A DNA stretch of 64,000 nt from Euptelea pleiosperma (Eukaryota; Streptophyta; Magnoliopsida; Ranunculales; Eupteleaceae): assembly GCA_035048495.1 (NCBI GenBank), contig CM068540.1, positions 2,154,829 to 2,218,828 on the forward strand, in the 5' to 3' direction. This document shows positions 36,275-48,885 of this stretch, piece after piece. Made by a program: the position numbers and the translations under genes. The notes beneath the pieces are model-generated. The model saw only the letters and a program-made list of their open reading frames with translations. It ran no database searches and was not told the origin of the DNA. Each line of letters starts with the position of its first letter. Within the stretch, counting starts at the first letter, position 1.

Positions 36275-36426
36275 ATGTCACACTTGGGTTTCCTCGCATT
36301 TTAGAAATAATAAATGCAACCAAAAAGATCAGTACACCCATTATTACTGCCACACTCGAGTGTTATAATGATGTTAAGTCAGCACGAATAGTGAAAGCCT
36401 GTGTTGAGAAAACAGTTCTGGCTGAG
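36275..36426 (+). CDS. NRPC1: NRPC1 exon: trigger loop end and jaw start
   Basis: Begins after TTGGCATCAG with the last two bases of Asn, then VTLGFPRILEIINATKKIST, PIITATLE and a segment ending VEKTVLAE. The PRI-EIINA and STPIITA motifs are Pol III type, where Pol II has KTPSLSV. Donor GAG|GTATGA, phase 0. The upstream intron carries a U12-like branch site. Confidence 0.95.
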
Positions 36427-37975
36427 GTATGACATTTATTTATGGAAGGATCTGTTTTCTTTTTTACTTTTTATCTTCTTCAAATTATTCTGTATGGTTC
36501 ATTATTTGGTGTAAATCATTTTGTGAAGAATATCAAAATATTTGTTCCATAACCTGCATGTTAGTCCTTTTTCTCAAAGTGAGGTGCATTTAAATGTGAA
36601 AGATAATGAGAAATCCAGATATTGTTTATAGAGTTGCATGAACAGGTTGATTGATACAGTACCTTTTCCTGTATGCTTCACTTCGTCCTGTTTGTTGTTA
36701 ATTGATTGAGTTTTAACATTATAAATTTCCTCTGTATTCATTATAGCTGTTTTGGCGGGCTTCCTTTGTCTCCAAGGCATTTTTAATAAAGCATTTATAC
36801 TTATCAAAAAAAAATTAGCATTATAAATTTCTTGTTCTATATATAAATACTTAGTATTCCTTTTGTTGAATTTCGTTCTAAAATAAAATCTTGAATCCCC
36901 AAGTTTATTAGGGTATTGCTTGAAATCCATCAGTTGGACCAACAGATTTTGTGAGTAAATTCTTCAAAAAAATCGTAAGAGTTTTCCCAAAAAGAATGGG
37001 AAACCGGTTGAGAGGTCCTTTAGATTTACAGTTTTCTCTTAGTTAATCTATTGTAGGTTGAAATTACAAAGTGGCACAAAACATTAATGAATTATGTGAA
37101 ATATGGGCATGTAACATCAAGTTAAGCCTGCATCTTTCACCTATCCATCCGCAAAATGCTTGATTTGTATATTCATTTGTCTAAAACTGCCTGCCCCTCT
37201 AGGCAAAAGAGCAAGCCCTGATGTAGAAAGATTACCATTAATGATGGACTTAGTTTTACTGTATAAGGTAGGTTCTTGACTGCGGATCCTGCTAGATAAT
37301 TGTTGTGTTGGAATAATATCATCATTTTGTGTGCTATTTGCTTTATAATTCTTTTGTTGGAATAACATATTCTCATATATTTATTATATATTAGTAGTTT
37401 CATGGGGTACATGGTTAGTTTATTGATTTTTTTAGTTATTTTTTCCTTTTATAGAATTGTATTAGTATGAGTCACTCTCACTCTTGATCAAGCTTACTCA
37501 ATGGTAGTGTATTTGAATTTTGTCAAGTTGAAGTTGGTGAAGAGAATGAGTGGGATGGACCTTGCCACACGACCAATCACCTTGCTTCTTTCTTTTATCT
37601 TGTTTTCTCCTTCCTTTCTCTCTTTTCTTCTATATTCTTTCTTTTTCTCTTTTTGAAAGTATAGTTTCAACTTTCCACTTTTCCCATGGGTTAAAGTTTC
37701 GGACGAAACATTTCGGATTTGTCCTAGGGCAACACAACATTGGAAATCATTGGGTTTTAGTAAGGTTTCTGGGTGTAGGTTGAAACTTAAGAAAAAATAA
37801 AAAACATATAAATGTATTAAAGTTTATAACATAAAGCATCCTATGTTTGATTTACACCCAATAATAGTTACTTGCAGTGCTATATGAAACATAGTGTACT
37901 AATTAAAAAAAATGAAATAGTGTGTAGAGTGTAGAGTGAAAATTTGGAATGCAGGTTACCAAGTCAGACCCCGGT
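36427..37975 (+). other. Intron 9 proximal segment, nothing firm
   Basis: No gene seen. 36755-36825 ends TTATACTTATCAAAAAAAA, a retroposon-like A-rich 3' end, possibly a SINE or LINE tail. Confidence 0.5.
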
Positions 37976-37979
37976 TCAA

Positions 37980-38545
37980 GTTTTTTTTTTGTAAACCATT
38001 CATTCATTCCAATTGAAAAAACCCAAAAAAACAAAACCAGGTACGCATTCTAAGAATGGAGCAAGCGATTATCAGCCTCAGTGGCTTCACGAAGCCAAGA
38101 AGGTGGTGATTGAGTCCATCTCAAAGGAAGAAAGAAAGTACGAGCCCTTCGGGCAATAGTATGAGCAGTTTTGTTAGTTACGCAACCAGTAAAAGTAAAA
38201 GATAAGTTTGTGAAAGAAGAGATAAAAGCCAGGATCTCGGAACAAAGGCCCAATGAGAATCATCCTTTTTTTGACGATCCCCCGCCCAGAGTATCTACTA
38301 GAGCCTTCGCATTCGACTCCACCAAAATAAAATCTAATCCAATCCTCCGAGCCTCCTTGAGCCCCATTAGGATTGCCTTCGCCTCTGCCACTTCCGTTGA
38401 GCCTGCCTACTGGGACTATCCTCCTACTATTATCAAAGAGCCATCTTAGTTACGAATAACAAAACCCAAGCCATATTGGTTTGTCTAAGTTTTCCATGCT
38501 ACACCAGTATTAAGTTTAAACCATCCCTAGGGAGGGGGAGTCCAC
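37980..38545 (-). mobile_element. LINE 3' end with RNase H domain
   Basis: A T-run at 37980-37990 is the complement of a poly(A) tail. The minus strand then reads, in broken frames, an RVT_3-type RNase H: YGLGFVIRN, STEVAEAKAILMGLKEARRI, DFILVESNAKALVDTL and FTGCVTNKTAHTIARRA (38050-38545). 5' truncated. Confidence 0.78.
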
Positions 38546-38569
38546 GAAGGTTGAGGAGGTTGAGTATGA

Positions 38570-39950
38570 TGTCAGACAGACTATCTGTCAACAGTAAAGT
38601 CTGATATGGAGTTCAAGATAGAGGTCAAATCCTTTCTCACGTGATGGTGCTTGTCATCGGCTAACAGGGATTATTTGGTTATTTGTTTGAGTTTGTTGGG
38701 CTTCCACTTTTGTAGATAGTTGTATAGCACTAACCAACATCCAACAAGGTTGTAACTCCACCAAATTTCGAATGCTAGGACGCAAACCCATCAAGTAGCG
38801 ATGTACGACCTGTGTTTCAGTTTCACCCTGTAAAATTCATTGGTGTATTCCCGAACTAAACGGGAATCCTGCTTGAGTGATTGGTATTGCTGAAACAAAA
38901 TTCCTTCATAATTAAGGGGAAGGAATTGGCTTCGTAGTACCTACTGCATCTTGGGCCAGGTCTGAATTCTTTCTTTCCCGGATTGAATCCTCATCATTTG
39001 GACTTGCTGCGACCATGATGAAACATAAATCTCAACATTATAGCCACTAATTTGACTTTCTTGTTGTTGGGTAACTCAAGGTACTCGAATACCCTTTCAC
39101 CCTGGTCAACCAGTCCATAACTTCTTCTGGTTGTTCTTCTCTAGTAAATTCTGGTATGTTCACTTTTACACATGGGTCCTTATCACGTTCAGCTTCCCGA
39201 TTTGTCTGAGGTTGCCTTGTATGAGGTAACCTCCCAATTTCCTCTTCCGATCAATTATATATGTGTTGTTGTTGAAACCTTTCTGGATTAGGCTAGCCTC
39301 TTCCATTACCACACTGATAATAGGAGCCTGATGTCTTCTTTGTCTCGCAACAGTCACATTAGGAGGGTGAAAGATTCCATCTTGCTCAAGCCTAGCACAT
39401 AACTGAGCAAGTTGCTATCACTGGTCTTCCACGACTTCTCTTGTGGCCAGATTGTTGTTGATTGCTACACAAGGTCCTTCGAAGTCCTCTTGATTTCGCT
39501 CCAAGTTGTTCCCATGCAATAATCACAGACGTAGGTAGCCTGGCTCTGATACCACTTAATGCAAAATAGGAAAAAAAAAGAAGGAATGAGGATACTCCAA
39601 TCTCTGTTGGAGCCAATATTTCTTAAAGGGAAATCAAGGGAAAGCTTGTCAATTAACCGTTTGAAGAAAGTATTAATTTCAATCCAAAAAATATGTTATC
39701 AAATATATTATTTTCTCAATACATTCATGTCTCTTTTATAGATCTCTTAACAACCGCCTATTAATGTACATGTATTGTGAACAAAAGACATTTACTTTAG
39801 TCATCCTAGAAGACCCAAAACATTAAAGACTGAACATTTACCAACTTAAACTTCCAGCTACTTCGGAATTTCAAAACACAAAGAATAGAGCTCATTAATT
39901 CTTCAACTACCAAGGCATTAACTTTTGACCGACTCTTTGACTCCTTCTAA
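38570..39950 (-). mobile_element. Ty3/gypsy 5' fragment: LTR, primer site and gag
   Basis: The primer site complement GGCTCTGATACCAC (39543-39556) separates an LTR on the right (from about 39559, right boundary unsure) from minus-strand gag on the left. The gag contains SQFLPLNYEGILFQQYQSL and VREYTNEFYR, a Retrotrans_gag signature. Pol is missing. Confidence 0.75.
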
Positions 39951-40193
39951 GGGCTGTTTGGGCACATTTTAACTTATTACAGATTAGCTATCCCCAAATG
40001 TTATACGCTCATTTTCTTGCTCTTACTCTGCTTCTTAGAAGTGTTTGGCCGAGCCTTTTTTGCATCAACTTCGCATTATTTATCTATGTGCTAAACAATG
40101 CTACTATACCATACAAGGTTGCTACAAATTAAAAATAATAAACTTCATTGTCCGAAGGTAATTGGAGTGTACATTGATCATCACCTCACGCAG

Positions 40194-40349
40194 GTCGCCA
40201 AAAGCATAAAAATTGTATTGACATCAAGACAAGCATCAATTGTTGTTACACTTGACCTGGAAAGGATTCAAGCTCAACATTTGAGGATATCAACTTACAG
40301 CGTAAGACAATCTATTATGCAACATCCTAAAACAAGATTAAAGCTGCAG
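40194..40349 (+). CDS. NRPC1: NRPC1 exon: jaw region 1
   Basis: Acceptor TCACGCAG. Fifty-two codons from VAKSIKIVLTSRQASIVVTL to KTRLKLQ, donor CAG|GTGAGA. No invariant motif, but phase, spacing and the position between trigger loop and C-terminal domain fit the jaw of Pol III largest subunit. Confidence 0.9.
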
Positions 40350-40429
40350 GTGAGAAATTCCTACTTCGATTGTGTACACATATTCAATCCTTCTATCTGT
40401 CCATGATAACATCTATGGTCATATCACAG

Positions 40430-40546
40430 CATATTGAGATCTTGGATGATAAGAAGTTGAGAATTCTCCCCCACGAAGCTGATAGGAGTAAGCTTCATTT
40501 TGAATTGCACTCTCTCAAAGCCATGCTTCCAAAGGTTATTGTAAAG
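40430..40546 (+). CDS. NRPC1: NRPC1 exon: jaw region 2
   Basis: After an 80-bp intron (acceptor ATATCACAG) come 39 codons, HIEILDDKKLRILPHEADRS to AMLPKVIVK, donor AAG|GTGATA. LPKVIVKG is the conserved step before the C-terminal domain (LPKVVVQG in animal Pol III). Confidence 0.92.
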
Positions 40547-40702
40547 GTGATACACTGAACTCTATTCAAGTCTGCTAGAGTTGTTGAAAAAAATTATCAT
40601 CTAAACAAGGTAATCTTGTGAAAAGTTTGCCGCCATTTGATTGGAACCGTTGTTGGAGTGGATAATTTGTAACATGATACTCTTATTTCTTTTGATGCAC
40701 AG

Positions 40703-40770
40703 GGCATTTCAACTGTTGAACGTGCAGTGATTAACATGGATAAGGGAAAATACAATTTGCTTGTAGAAGG
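40703..40770 (+). CDS. NRPC1: NRPC1 exon: entry to conserved C-terminal domain
   Basis: Acceptor GATGCACAG, coding GISTVERAVINMDKGKYNLL and VEG, ending with GG of a glycine codon at donor GG|GTTAGT (phase 2). The glycine is completed 16.6 kb downstream in the next exon. Confidence 0.92.
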
Positions 40771-42027
40771 GTTAGTTTGTTACATACTCGATTGGAGTAT
40801 ATCTTTTTGCACTTCATGTGGATTATATGTTGAATTTATTTACCAAATTTTTTATATTTCCTTGATAATGTTATTTTGGTGAAGCTATGTGCATTGTTTT
40901 TGTGTTGGTGACTTTATTCATTTATGTTAGGATTTTATTATGTTTCGTGATGATTATTCCAATTTATTCAATCAAAATTTGTACAACACGCACATATTCC
41001 TAGGTTGAACTATTATTGTGATTGGACATATTTTTTTTGTTTTTGGTTTTCTTTATCCCAAAACTCATCAGTGAGATGTACTGTGTTTCAAACTTGAATA
41101 TGCATTGTTTGCAATTATGTTGAATTTTGCTGGTCATAAGCACTTATAAAACACAACCACAAACAGCTTGAAGTGCAGGAATTGTGGAAGGAAGAAGAGG
41201 ATGGGAGAGAAGAAAGTAGGGTAAAGTTAAATGATCGTATGGCTCCCCTTGTATTATTTACTTAACTAGGAATTGTTAATTACTAAATGCTCTTCATCAC
41301 GAGTTTTACTTAATAGCAGAAAACATAGATAATAGCATTATCTATATAACAAGGGAGCTCAACTGCCTCCCCCTCTTATAGGCTTCAATAAAGAAGGGCC
41401 AAGATCTTATCCCCAACTGGACGGTAGATCTCAACCATTCACACCCGATTTTGTCAAATGCTTTATCGGGGAGTGCCGTGGGCAAGGGGCACCCACTAGG
41501 GGTTTTATAAATTAAAGAAGTACGTCCATACTACAACTCAATTGAAAAAGCAACGAAGTAAATGACCATATAAATATACATCATGTCTTGGCATACTCAT
41601 GTAGCATTTATGATTAACATCATGTCTTGTCATACTCATGTAGCATTTATGATTATAAATATGACACAGGTGGAGTTCAACTTAACACATTGCTAAGGTT
41701 TCTAAGAGAAAAAAACGTTAAAAAGTTCTTGTAAGGTGCTAATCCAAGCAATGCCAAGAGTTCACAAAAAGAAATAAAGGCCCTAAAGGCATTCAATAAT
41801 CAATGGTCTTCTTTACAATCTTCTTTTAACGACTATTTATATGAACATAAAACCACAAAAAATTAACATAAGGACTAAGAAATCAATCTGAACCATTGAT
41901 CTAAAATGACCAAAATTTAAATCTCTAATGACTAAATTACCCTAATTTGCGTCATTAAGCCAATAGCTAAATTGCAACACAATTTTGAGGCCTAAAACAT
42001 TAGAATCTTGACGAAAGTCATGGAATA
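40771..42027 (+). other. Intron 12 start, no gene
   Basis: Contains a 39-bp tandem doublet (41579-41656) and a possible decayed LTR-like stretch (41660-42027). No coding evidence. Confidence 0.55.
41579..41656. repeat. 39-bp tandem doublet
   Basis: Two copies beginning CATCATGTCTTGGCATACTC and ending AGCATTTATGATTA, with two differences. Confidence 0.9.
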
Positions 42028-44387
42028 GTTACTCTCACAAATGGCAAAAGTAGAACGACAATGCTTCAAGTTCACATATTTCATAATGAAAATGAACTAT
42101 AGAAAGAGAAGAGAAAGTAGGAAAGACACGCTTTAAGACAGACACTAGGACATGACCTAGCCGGTTATGCCAAAGCATTAACTGGTCTTTATTGTCTGGA
42201 CTACTACTACTGATGTTGGACTGGTGTGCAGAAGAGCAGACCGAAGAATCCAGGATGTATAAGCCACTGTCCTCACGTCCACTGCCAATTGTCCGCCTTG
42301 ACTCTAGATCCTGAAACACATAGTGAGAAGGAAAAAGCGATACAGTGCAGCTAAGACTACTTACGGATAATAAATTAGCAGTGAATTGAGGAACTTGCAA
42401 AACAGAAAACAAAGAGAGCTGGTGTGGCTTGAACATCCCATTTGCCAGAGATAGATGAATAGGTGCCATCAGCAATCCGAACTTTATCACAACCAAGAAA
42501 AAACGAAGGACATATCAGTCATATGATTGGATGCCCATGAATTGATGATCCAAGAAGGGCTGGGAGGAACATAGAGGCGCAAAAAGCAGACCCAGTACCT
42601 GTGTGACCAAAAGACAGACTTGGAAGTAGAAGTTGTTCGTTGAGTTGGGCCATCATGCGGCGAAGTCGGTCAAGATCTGTAGGAGAGAACGAATATATGT
42701 CCCCAGAGGAGGTAGGCACTGGAAGTGCAGTGTCCTGAGTAATGGAGTATGCTGCATGGGATCCTTGTTTAGCTGCGAGACTCTGGTGAGAAATCGGGGC
42801 CCGTCCTGGGGGACGTTCATGGAGCTTCCAGCAAGTGTCCTGGATATGGCCCATGCGACCACAATGATCACACTTGGGTCATGGTCGTCCCCGGGCTCCT
42901 TTGGACCTGATTTCTGCCCTTCTGATTGGCAACAGCCAAGGCAGATCAGTCTTGAGTATCACTCCCACTGCGGAGATGCATAGTTGAGCAACGACTGTCC
43001 TCTACTTGAATATAAGCATACACCTGTGCTAGGGAGGTGGAGGCAGGATCTCTGCCAAGAACCTGAACGCGAGCTCCCTCAAAGTTAAGATGAAGACCGG
43101 AAAGAAACTGGAAGATTCGGGACGTTCAACCATAGGCCTAAAGGACTTAGCATCATCCGCGCACACGGTATAAGAACTTTGGTAGTGATCCATCTCCTCC
43201 CATTTGTTCCGAAGTGAAGCATAACAGGTACCAAGCTTCATCTCCCCCTATCGAAGTCATTCGATCTCTTGCTCTAACTCATAGAACTTAGCAATGTTGC
43301 CCACTTGGGAATATGTCTGAGATAAAGCATCCCAAACGTCTTTGGCCATAGGTAAGAACATGAATCCTTTGCTAATCCGGCCGTTTGGTAGCAACTGTAC
43401 CCACGTCCCCCGATGTACATGAGAGCAAAAGCCTTCCATTCCAGATAGTTTATGCCATCAAGTTTCATTGTGGTGATGCATAACTGAGGGTTATGGTCTC
43501 TATGAGACCCGCGAGTCACATAACTTCCCTTAGAGGAAAAGCCAAAAATTGCAAATGTGACCTCGGAAGAACTCATCGGAGCGGACCCGCAACAAATAGC
43601 AGCTAGCTGATCGGAGGCTCACAAAATCCGAAACAAGGTTCGGAGGATCCCCAAAGATCAAATGAGAGGTGTGCCTAAAGCAGGACCCGAAGAGGTCTGA
43701 TTTGGAAAAAAATCAAAACTTAAAAAATTGGAGAGATATCTGGGTGATTTTTGGAAAGTAGGGTTCGCTAGGGTAGAAGCACCTAGAGGTGCGAATCTTT
43801 AGGAAAAGAGCAATCTCCAAAATCCTCGAAAAACGCGTTGGTCGAAAACCACGAGAGTAGCTTGAGAAGAAGATTCCGACTGGATCTGTGATATTGTTGA
43901 AGGAAAAAACAAACCAGAACCTCTTGTGTTTTGTTTCAGGAATGATCCACGGGTCGCGCAGGAATTATCTCTACGATTTCTACAGAGAACTCTTGTCGGC
44001 TCCGGATACTCACATAACCGTCTTAAATCGGAATGGAGGCTCTAGGGAACAAAGACATTCCCTAGAGCTACCGTGTTGTGATTTAAATTGTAACCAGTAA
44101 AGAAAAGATTAAAGAGAGTTGAAGAGGTTGAATAATGTTTCAACCTCTCTCACATGTGTTATATATATATATATACATATACATACACACGCACACACAC
44201 ACACACACGATGGGGAAAACCCTACAAAAGGAGAAATCGTGGAGTTATGGTGGTGGGGCCACTTAACTCCCATAAACCTAAAATGTGCCCACTTAACCCC
44301 CCTATAAAATAAAAGAAAACCCCACGTGGGAAGTGGGACGCAGCCCACTTATGCACACCCATGTGGGTGTAAACATAAACTCCAATA
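42028..44387 (-). mobile_element. Copia element D: 5' LTR, gag, protease region, truncated
   Basis: Family 1. Right (5') LTR 44074-44387 with (TA)n and (CA)n tracts; the primer site next to it is deleted (CTAGAGCTACC joins directly to the LTR). Minus strand gag: CITTMKLDGINYLEWKAFAL (43440-43510), ELEQEIE, KLGTCYASLRNKWEEMDHYQ (43180-43241), a short GHIQDTCWKLHERPPG segment near the zinc knuckle (42800-42854), then pre-integrase (LMLWHNRLGHVLVSVLKRVF, about 42120-42180). It stops at 42028, just before integrase, a break very near that of element A. Inactive. Confidence 0.85.
44160..44209. repeat. (TA)n and (CA)n tract in copia D LTR
   Basis: About nine TA units, then ACATAC variants and about ten CA units, in the family-1 LTR at the usual microsatellite position. 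Confidence 0.9.
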
Positions 44388-45296
44388 GGGGGGTACTAGT
44401 GAAAATATTGTGGTAAAGGAGATGACAGATAAATTGAAGCTCAAAGAATAAGCTCATCTTAGGCCCTACCATATTCAGTGGTTCAAGAAAGGTGTGGAGG
44501 TAATAGTTATTGAATGTTGCTTTGTTTCCTTTTCCATTGGAAATACATACCATGGTAATGTGTTGTGTGATGTTGTCCCAATGGATGCATGCCATATTTT
44601 ATTCGGTCGACCATGGCAATTTTTGACAAAGATAATATATGCAAGGGGAGACACAAAGTATATTCTTTTGGGTATGGGGTGGGGGTGTAAGGTGACATTA
44701 TTGCCTATAAGTGATTCGTTACCTAAGGCTCATTCCAAAGAAAGTAAGTCTCTTTCTTAGAAGCAGAGTTTTATGGAAGCTAGTAGAGAAACGAGAGTTA
44801 TTGTGGCCTTGGTTGATAAAGGTGGAAATACTCAACTCATGTTCTTGAAGCACTCAAGCCGACTTTGGAATAAGAATTATCGAAAGGCTTACAACTTATG
44901 TTAGATATAACACAACATCGACTTTATACTTGGCTCGAGCTTACGGAATCTTCCTCGTTATCGCATGAGCCCAATAATGTTGTAGATAAGGTTGTAACCA
45001 GTAGATGAAGGTTGTAGATAGAAGAAAGAAAAAGTGTAATGGAGGCGAAAGGTGGAGAAGGAGATTAGGGTTAGAGAGATAAGTTGTGGGAAGAGGAGGG
45101 AATGAATTGTTAATTCATTCTCTCTCACACACTGTATATATATATGATGGGGAGAAACCCTACAAAGGAGAACACTATTCACGTGACACTATTCATGTGA
45201 ATAGTGAAAACCCAAAAAAGGCCCCACGTGGGAAGTGGGACGCAGCCCACTTGAGACACCCACGTGGGTGTATTACATAAACTCCAACACTCCCCC

Positions 45297-46319
45297 TCAA
45301 GCTGGTGCGAAGATATCCATCATGCCTAGCTTGCCAGTCAAGGTATGAAGAATAGACTTGTTCACCCCCTTTGTGAGTATGTCGGCAACCTGTTCATGTG
45401 TTCTCACATACGGAGTACAGATCAATCCTTGTTGAAGTTTCTCTTTGATGAAGTGACGATCAACTTCAATATGCTTGGTCCTATCATGCTGGACTGGGTT
45501 GTGAGCAATGCTAATGGCAACTTTGTTGTCACAGCAGAGGCTCATCGGCTCTGTCACCTGGAGTCCCAGTTCCTTAAGCATGGTCCTCAACCAAAGGAGT
45601 TCGCACACACCATGTGGCATAGAACGAAATTCTGCCTCTGCACTGGATCGAGCTACAACATGTTGCTTCATGCTTCGCCAAGAGACAAGATTTCCTCCAA
45701 CAAGGGTACAGTATCCTAACGTAGACCGACGATCAGTAACTGAACTTGCCCAATCTGCGTCAGTATGCTTCTGCTCTAAAGTGTCCATGTCACCCTCCTC
45801 AGAATTCAGCCGATGGTTCTGATCAATTGGAGTCTCTGCTGGTCGAGCTCCCAAATACCCAATCTCATCCAGAAGGTCCATTACATACTTCCGTTGAGAG
45901 ATGAAGATACCCTTCTGAGATCGAGCAACTTCAATTCCCAATAAGTATTTCAGTGGCCCCAAATCCTTTGTCTCAAACTCCGAGGATAAGAAGGTCTTCA
46001 GCTGCTTTATCTCCTTAGGATCATTCCCAGTGATGACAATGTCTTCAACATAGACGATCAGTGCCGTGGTACTAGTCTGCTGGTGCTTCACAAACAACGC
46101 GTGATCGGCCTGACTCTGCTTGTAGCCCACTCGTCTGATCGCACTGCTAAACCGCTCGAACCATGCCCTTGGAGATTGCTTTAGCCCATACAGGGCTTTC
46201 CTTAACTTGCACACCTTGTTGTCACTTCCAGCAAGTGTCAACCCAGGTGGTAGTTTCATGTACACCTCTTCTGTCAGATCTCCATGCAGAAAGGCATTCT
46301 TCACATCTAGTTGATGCAA
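45297..46319 (-). pseudogene. Copia B reverse transcriptase and RNase H block
   Basis: 340 open codons. RT: HQLDVKNAFLHGDLTEEVYM, ALYGLKQSPRAWFERF, ALIVYVEDIVITGND. The catalytic pair is VED, not the usual VDD, so the RT active site is altered. RNase H: KHTDADWASSVTDRRSTLGY, SSAEAEFRSMPHGVCELLWL, DNKVAISIAHNPVQHDRTKH. About 60 residues of RT connection are missing after EEGDMDTLEQ. The upstream stop at 46320 separates it from the RT N-terminus (46320-46450). Confidence 0.9.
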
Positions 46320-46451
46320 TGGTCAGGACAGGTTGGCAGCTAAGGATAGAAGAACTCTGATTGAGTTTATCTTGGCCACAGGTGCAAAAGTCTCCTGATA
46401 GTCTATCCCATATGTCTGAGTGAATCCCTTGGCTACGAGTCGTGCCTTGTA

Positions 46452-47595
46452 TCATTCAACTGACCCGTTAGCTTTATGTTTCACTGTAAAGACCCATTTG
46501 CACCCCACAGGTTTCTTTCCTCTGGGTAGTTGAACAAGTTCCCATGTTTTGTTCTTCTCAAGAGCCTGCATTTCATCCATCATAGCTTCTTTCCACTTTG
46601 GGTGACTAAGTGCGTCTGCAACACTGGAAGGCAAAGAAACAGAGGAGGCAATACTGAGAAAATTCTGATATGACGAAGAAAAAGACTGATACGAGACAAA
46701 ATGTGAGATAGGGTGTTCCGTACAAGTACGTACACCCTTCCGAAGTGCAATAGGGAGGTCAATATCAGTGCTCATATGATCATTAGAAGTAGGAGATGCA
46801 TGTGGCTCAAGAATAGAAATAGGAACTGAGGTAGGGACAGAAGCAATACTTGGAACTGGATCCGAGGGGAGACTTGCAGATGCAGGTGCAGGGACAGTAG
46901 CTTGTTCTTTCTTATTGGTTCTGACATATACACGCACATCAGCTGCAGTAGTGGAAGTGTCCTTGTCACTAGACTGAGGTCCCGACATAGGAATAGAGAT
47001 AGGCAGAGGGCTGGGGACACTCGTTTGCAACATCATGCTCCCCCTGAAGAGGGGTCTGCTCACCAAAGAAGGGGATAGACTCAGCGAAGGTGACATCCAT
47101 AGAGATGAAGGGACGACGGGTAACAGGATGATAACATTTGTACCCTTTTTTATTAGAGGGGTACCCCAAGAAGATGCACTTCAAGGCCCGCAGATCTAAC
47201 TTGTCCCTCGAAGAACGATGAATATGGACATAACAAACACACCCAAAGACCTTTGGAGGAACAGCGAAAGCTGGGCGGTCAGGAACCAAGAGAGATAAGG
47301 GAGTCTGAAATCCGAGAACCCGAGAGGGCATACGATTGATGAGATAAGCAGCAAGTAAGACAGACTCAGACCAATAGTATTTAGGAACCTGCATGCCTAA
47401 CTGGAGAGCACGCTCAACTTCAAGGTGACGATTTTTTCTCTCAGCAGTCCCATTCTGTTGAGGTATTGAAGGGCACGAGGTCTGATGAACAATGCTATGT
47501 GAAGCAAAGTAGGATTTCAGACCCCCATCGAGGTATTCCCCCCCATTGTCAGAGCAAAGAATCTTAAGAGTGGTATGGAACTGAGTGGTAACCAT
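46452..47595 (-). pseudogene. Copia B integrase core and RT start
   Basis: Frame 46969-47595: ILCSDNGGEYLDGGLKSYFA and PSIPQQNGTAERKNRHLE (second D and E of the integrase triad), then IFLGYPSNKKGYKCYHP. Frame 46452-47096: Pro/Ser-rich linker, DIDLPIALRKGVRTCTEHPI, ALEKNKTWELVQLPRGKKPV and GCKWVFTVKHKANGSVE, the start of RT. The two overlap in different frames, so at least one shift. Confidence 0.88.
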
Positions 47596-47637
47596 CTTAT
47601 GGAACTCTTGGAAAATGGAGAATACATCATTTTTGGT

Positions 47638-48885
47638 TCACATAAGGTACACCCAGGTACAACCACTAAAGTCATCTACAAAGGTAACAAAGTACCGATA
47701 TCCAAACAAAGAAGTCACGGGCGCGGGGCCCCACACATCAGAATGCACAATAGAAAAAATAGTACTTTTATTCTCACTAATGGGAAAAACAGAGCGACAA
47801 TGTTTGGCCAGTTCACATGTTTCACAATAAAAGGGAACTACAAAAACAGAAGATAAAGTAGGAAAGACACGCTTTAAGATTGACACGGGTACATGACCTA
47901 GTCGGTTATGCCAAAGCATTAACTGGTCTTTATTGACTTTACTACTACTACTACTGATGCTAGACTGGTGCGCAGATGCAGAAACCGAAGAGTCTAGGAT
48001 GTATAAGCCACCGTCCTCACGTCCACTGCCAATCATCCGCCTCGACTCCAGATCCTGAAACACACAGTGAGAAGGAAAAAACGTTACACTGCAGTTAAGA
48101 CTTTTTGGTAAGACTACTGACATATAGTAAATTAGCGGTGAATTGCGGAACATGCAAACAGAAGACAAAGAGAGAGCTGGTGTGGCATGAACAACTCCTT
48201 TTTCAGAGATAGAGGAATAGGTGCCATCAGCTATCCGAACTTTGTCACGACCAGAGCAAATACCATAACTAGAGAAAACGGAGGACATACCAGTCATGTG
48301 ATCAGATGCCCCTGAATCAATGATCCAAGAAGGGCTGGGAGGTACAGTAGAGGCGGAAAAAGCAATCCTAGTACCTGTATGAGCAAATGCAGACGTGGAA
48401 GTGGAGGCCTGGCCATTGAGATGGGTCATCATGCGGCGAAGTCGCTTAAGATCTGCAGGAGAGAACGAGTCTGTGTCCCCAGAGAAGGTAGACACTGGTG
48501 GTGCGGTGTCCTGTGTGACTGAGTGAGGTCCCTGTTTTGCTGATTGACGCTGATGGAAGTCGGGGCCTGTCCGGGGGGACGTCCATGGAGCTTCCGTTGA
48601 GACGATCTTCTCCCATTTGCTTCGAAGGGAAGCATAATATTTACTAAGCTTCATCTCCCCCTGACGAAGACAAGATATCTCTTGTTCTAGTTCGTAGAGC
48701 TTGGCGAAATTGACCACCTGGACGACTAAGGGTCTCAACGTCTCAACCAAACAATAATGTATACACACTATTACTTGTTCTGAGAGCACCATGGGAAGAT
48801 CTTTCACTGGATTTGTTTTGAGTTTACCATGTATAGCTTGAGACATGGTTCGATTTTTGTAGTGGTGGATAATGTTAAGACCCAT
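47638..48885 (-). pseudogene. Copia B gag end, protease region, pre-integrase; chimeric with gypsy
   Basis: 415 open codons. About residues 55-110 are gag (NFAKLYELEQEISCLRQGEM, KYYASLRSKWEK), then SWIIDSGASDHMTGMSSVFS (protease DSGA), QDLESRRMIGSGREDGGLYI, LWHNRLGHVPVSILKRVFPT with CETCELAKHC, and [20 protein letters not shown] (integrase start). The first ~55 residues are antisense gypsy integrase DNA, so the open frame is a junction artefact, not a native N-terminus. Confidence 0.85.

Larger units (their letters stand above)
44978..48720 (-). mobile_element. Copia element B: 3' LTR and most of gag-pol, 5' end deleted
   Basis: Family 1. Left (3') LTR 44978-45289 ends at the polypurine complement CTCCCCCTCAAGCTGG. 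The minus strand then carries RNase H, RT, integrase, pre-integrase, protease region and part of gag. At 48720 copia gag (NFAKLYELEQEISCLRQGEM) stops and gypsy sequence starts, so the gag N-terminus, leader and 5' LTR are deleted. Lies antisense to the host gene. Confidence 0.88.
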
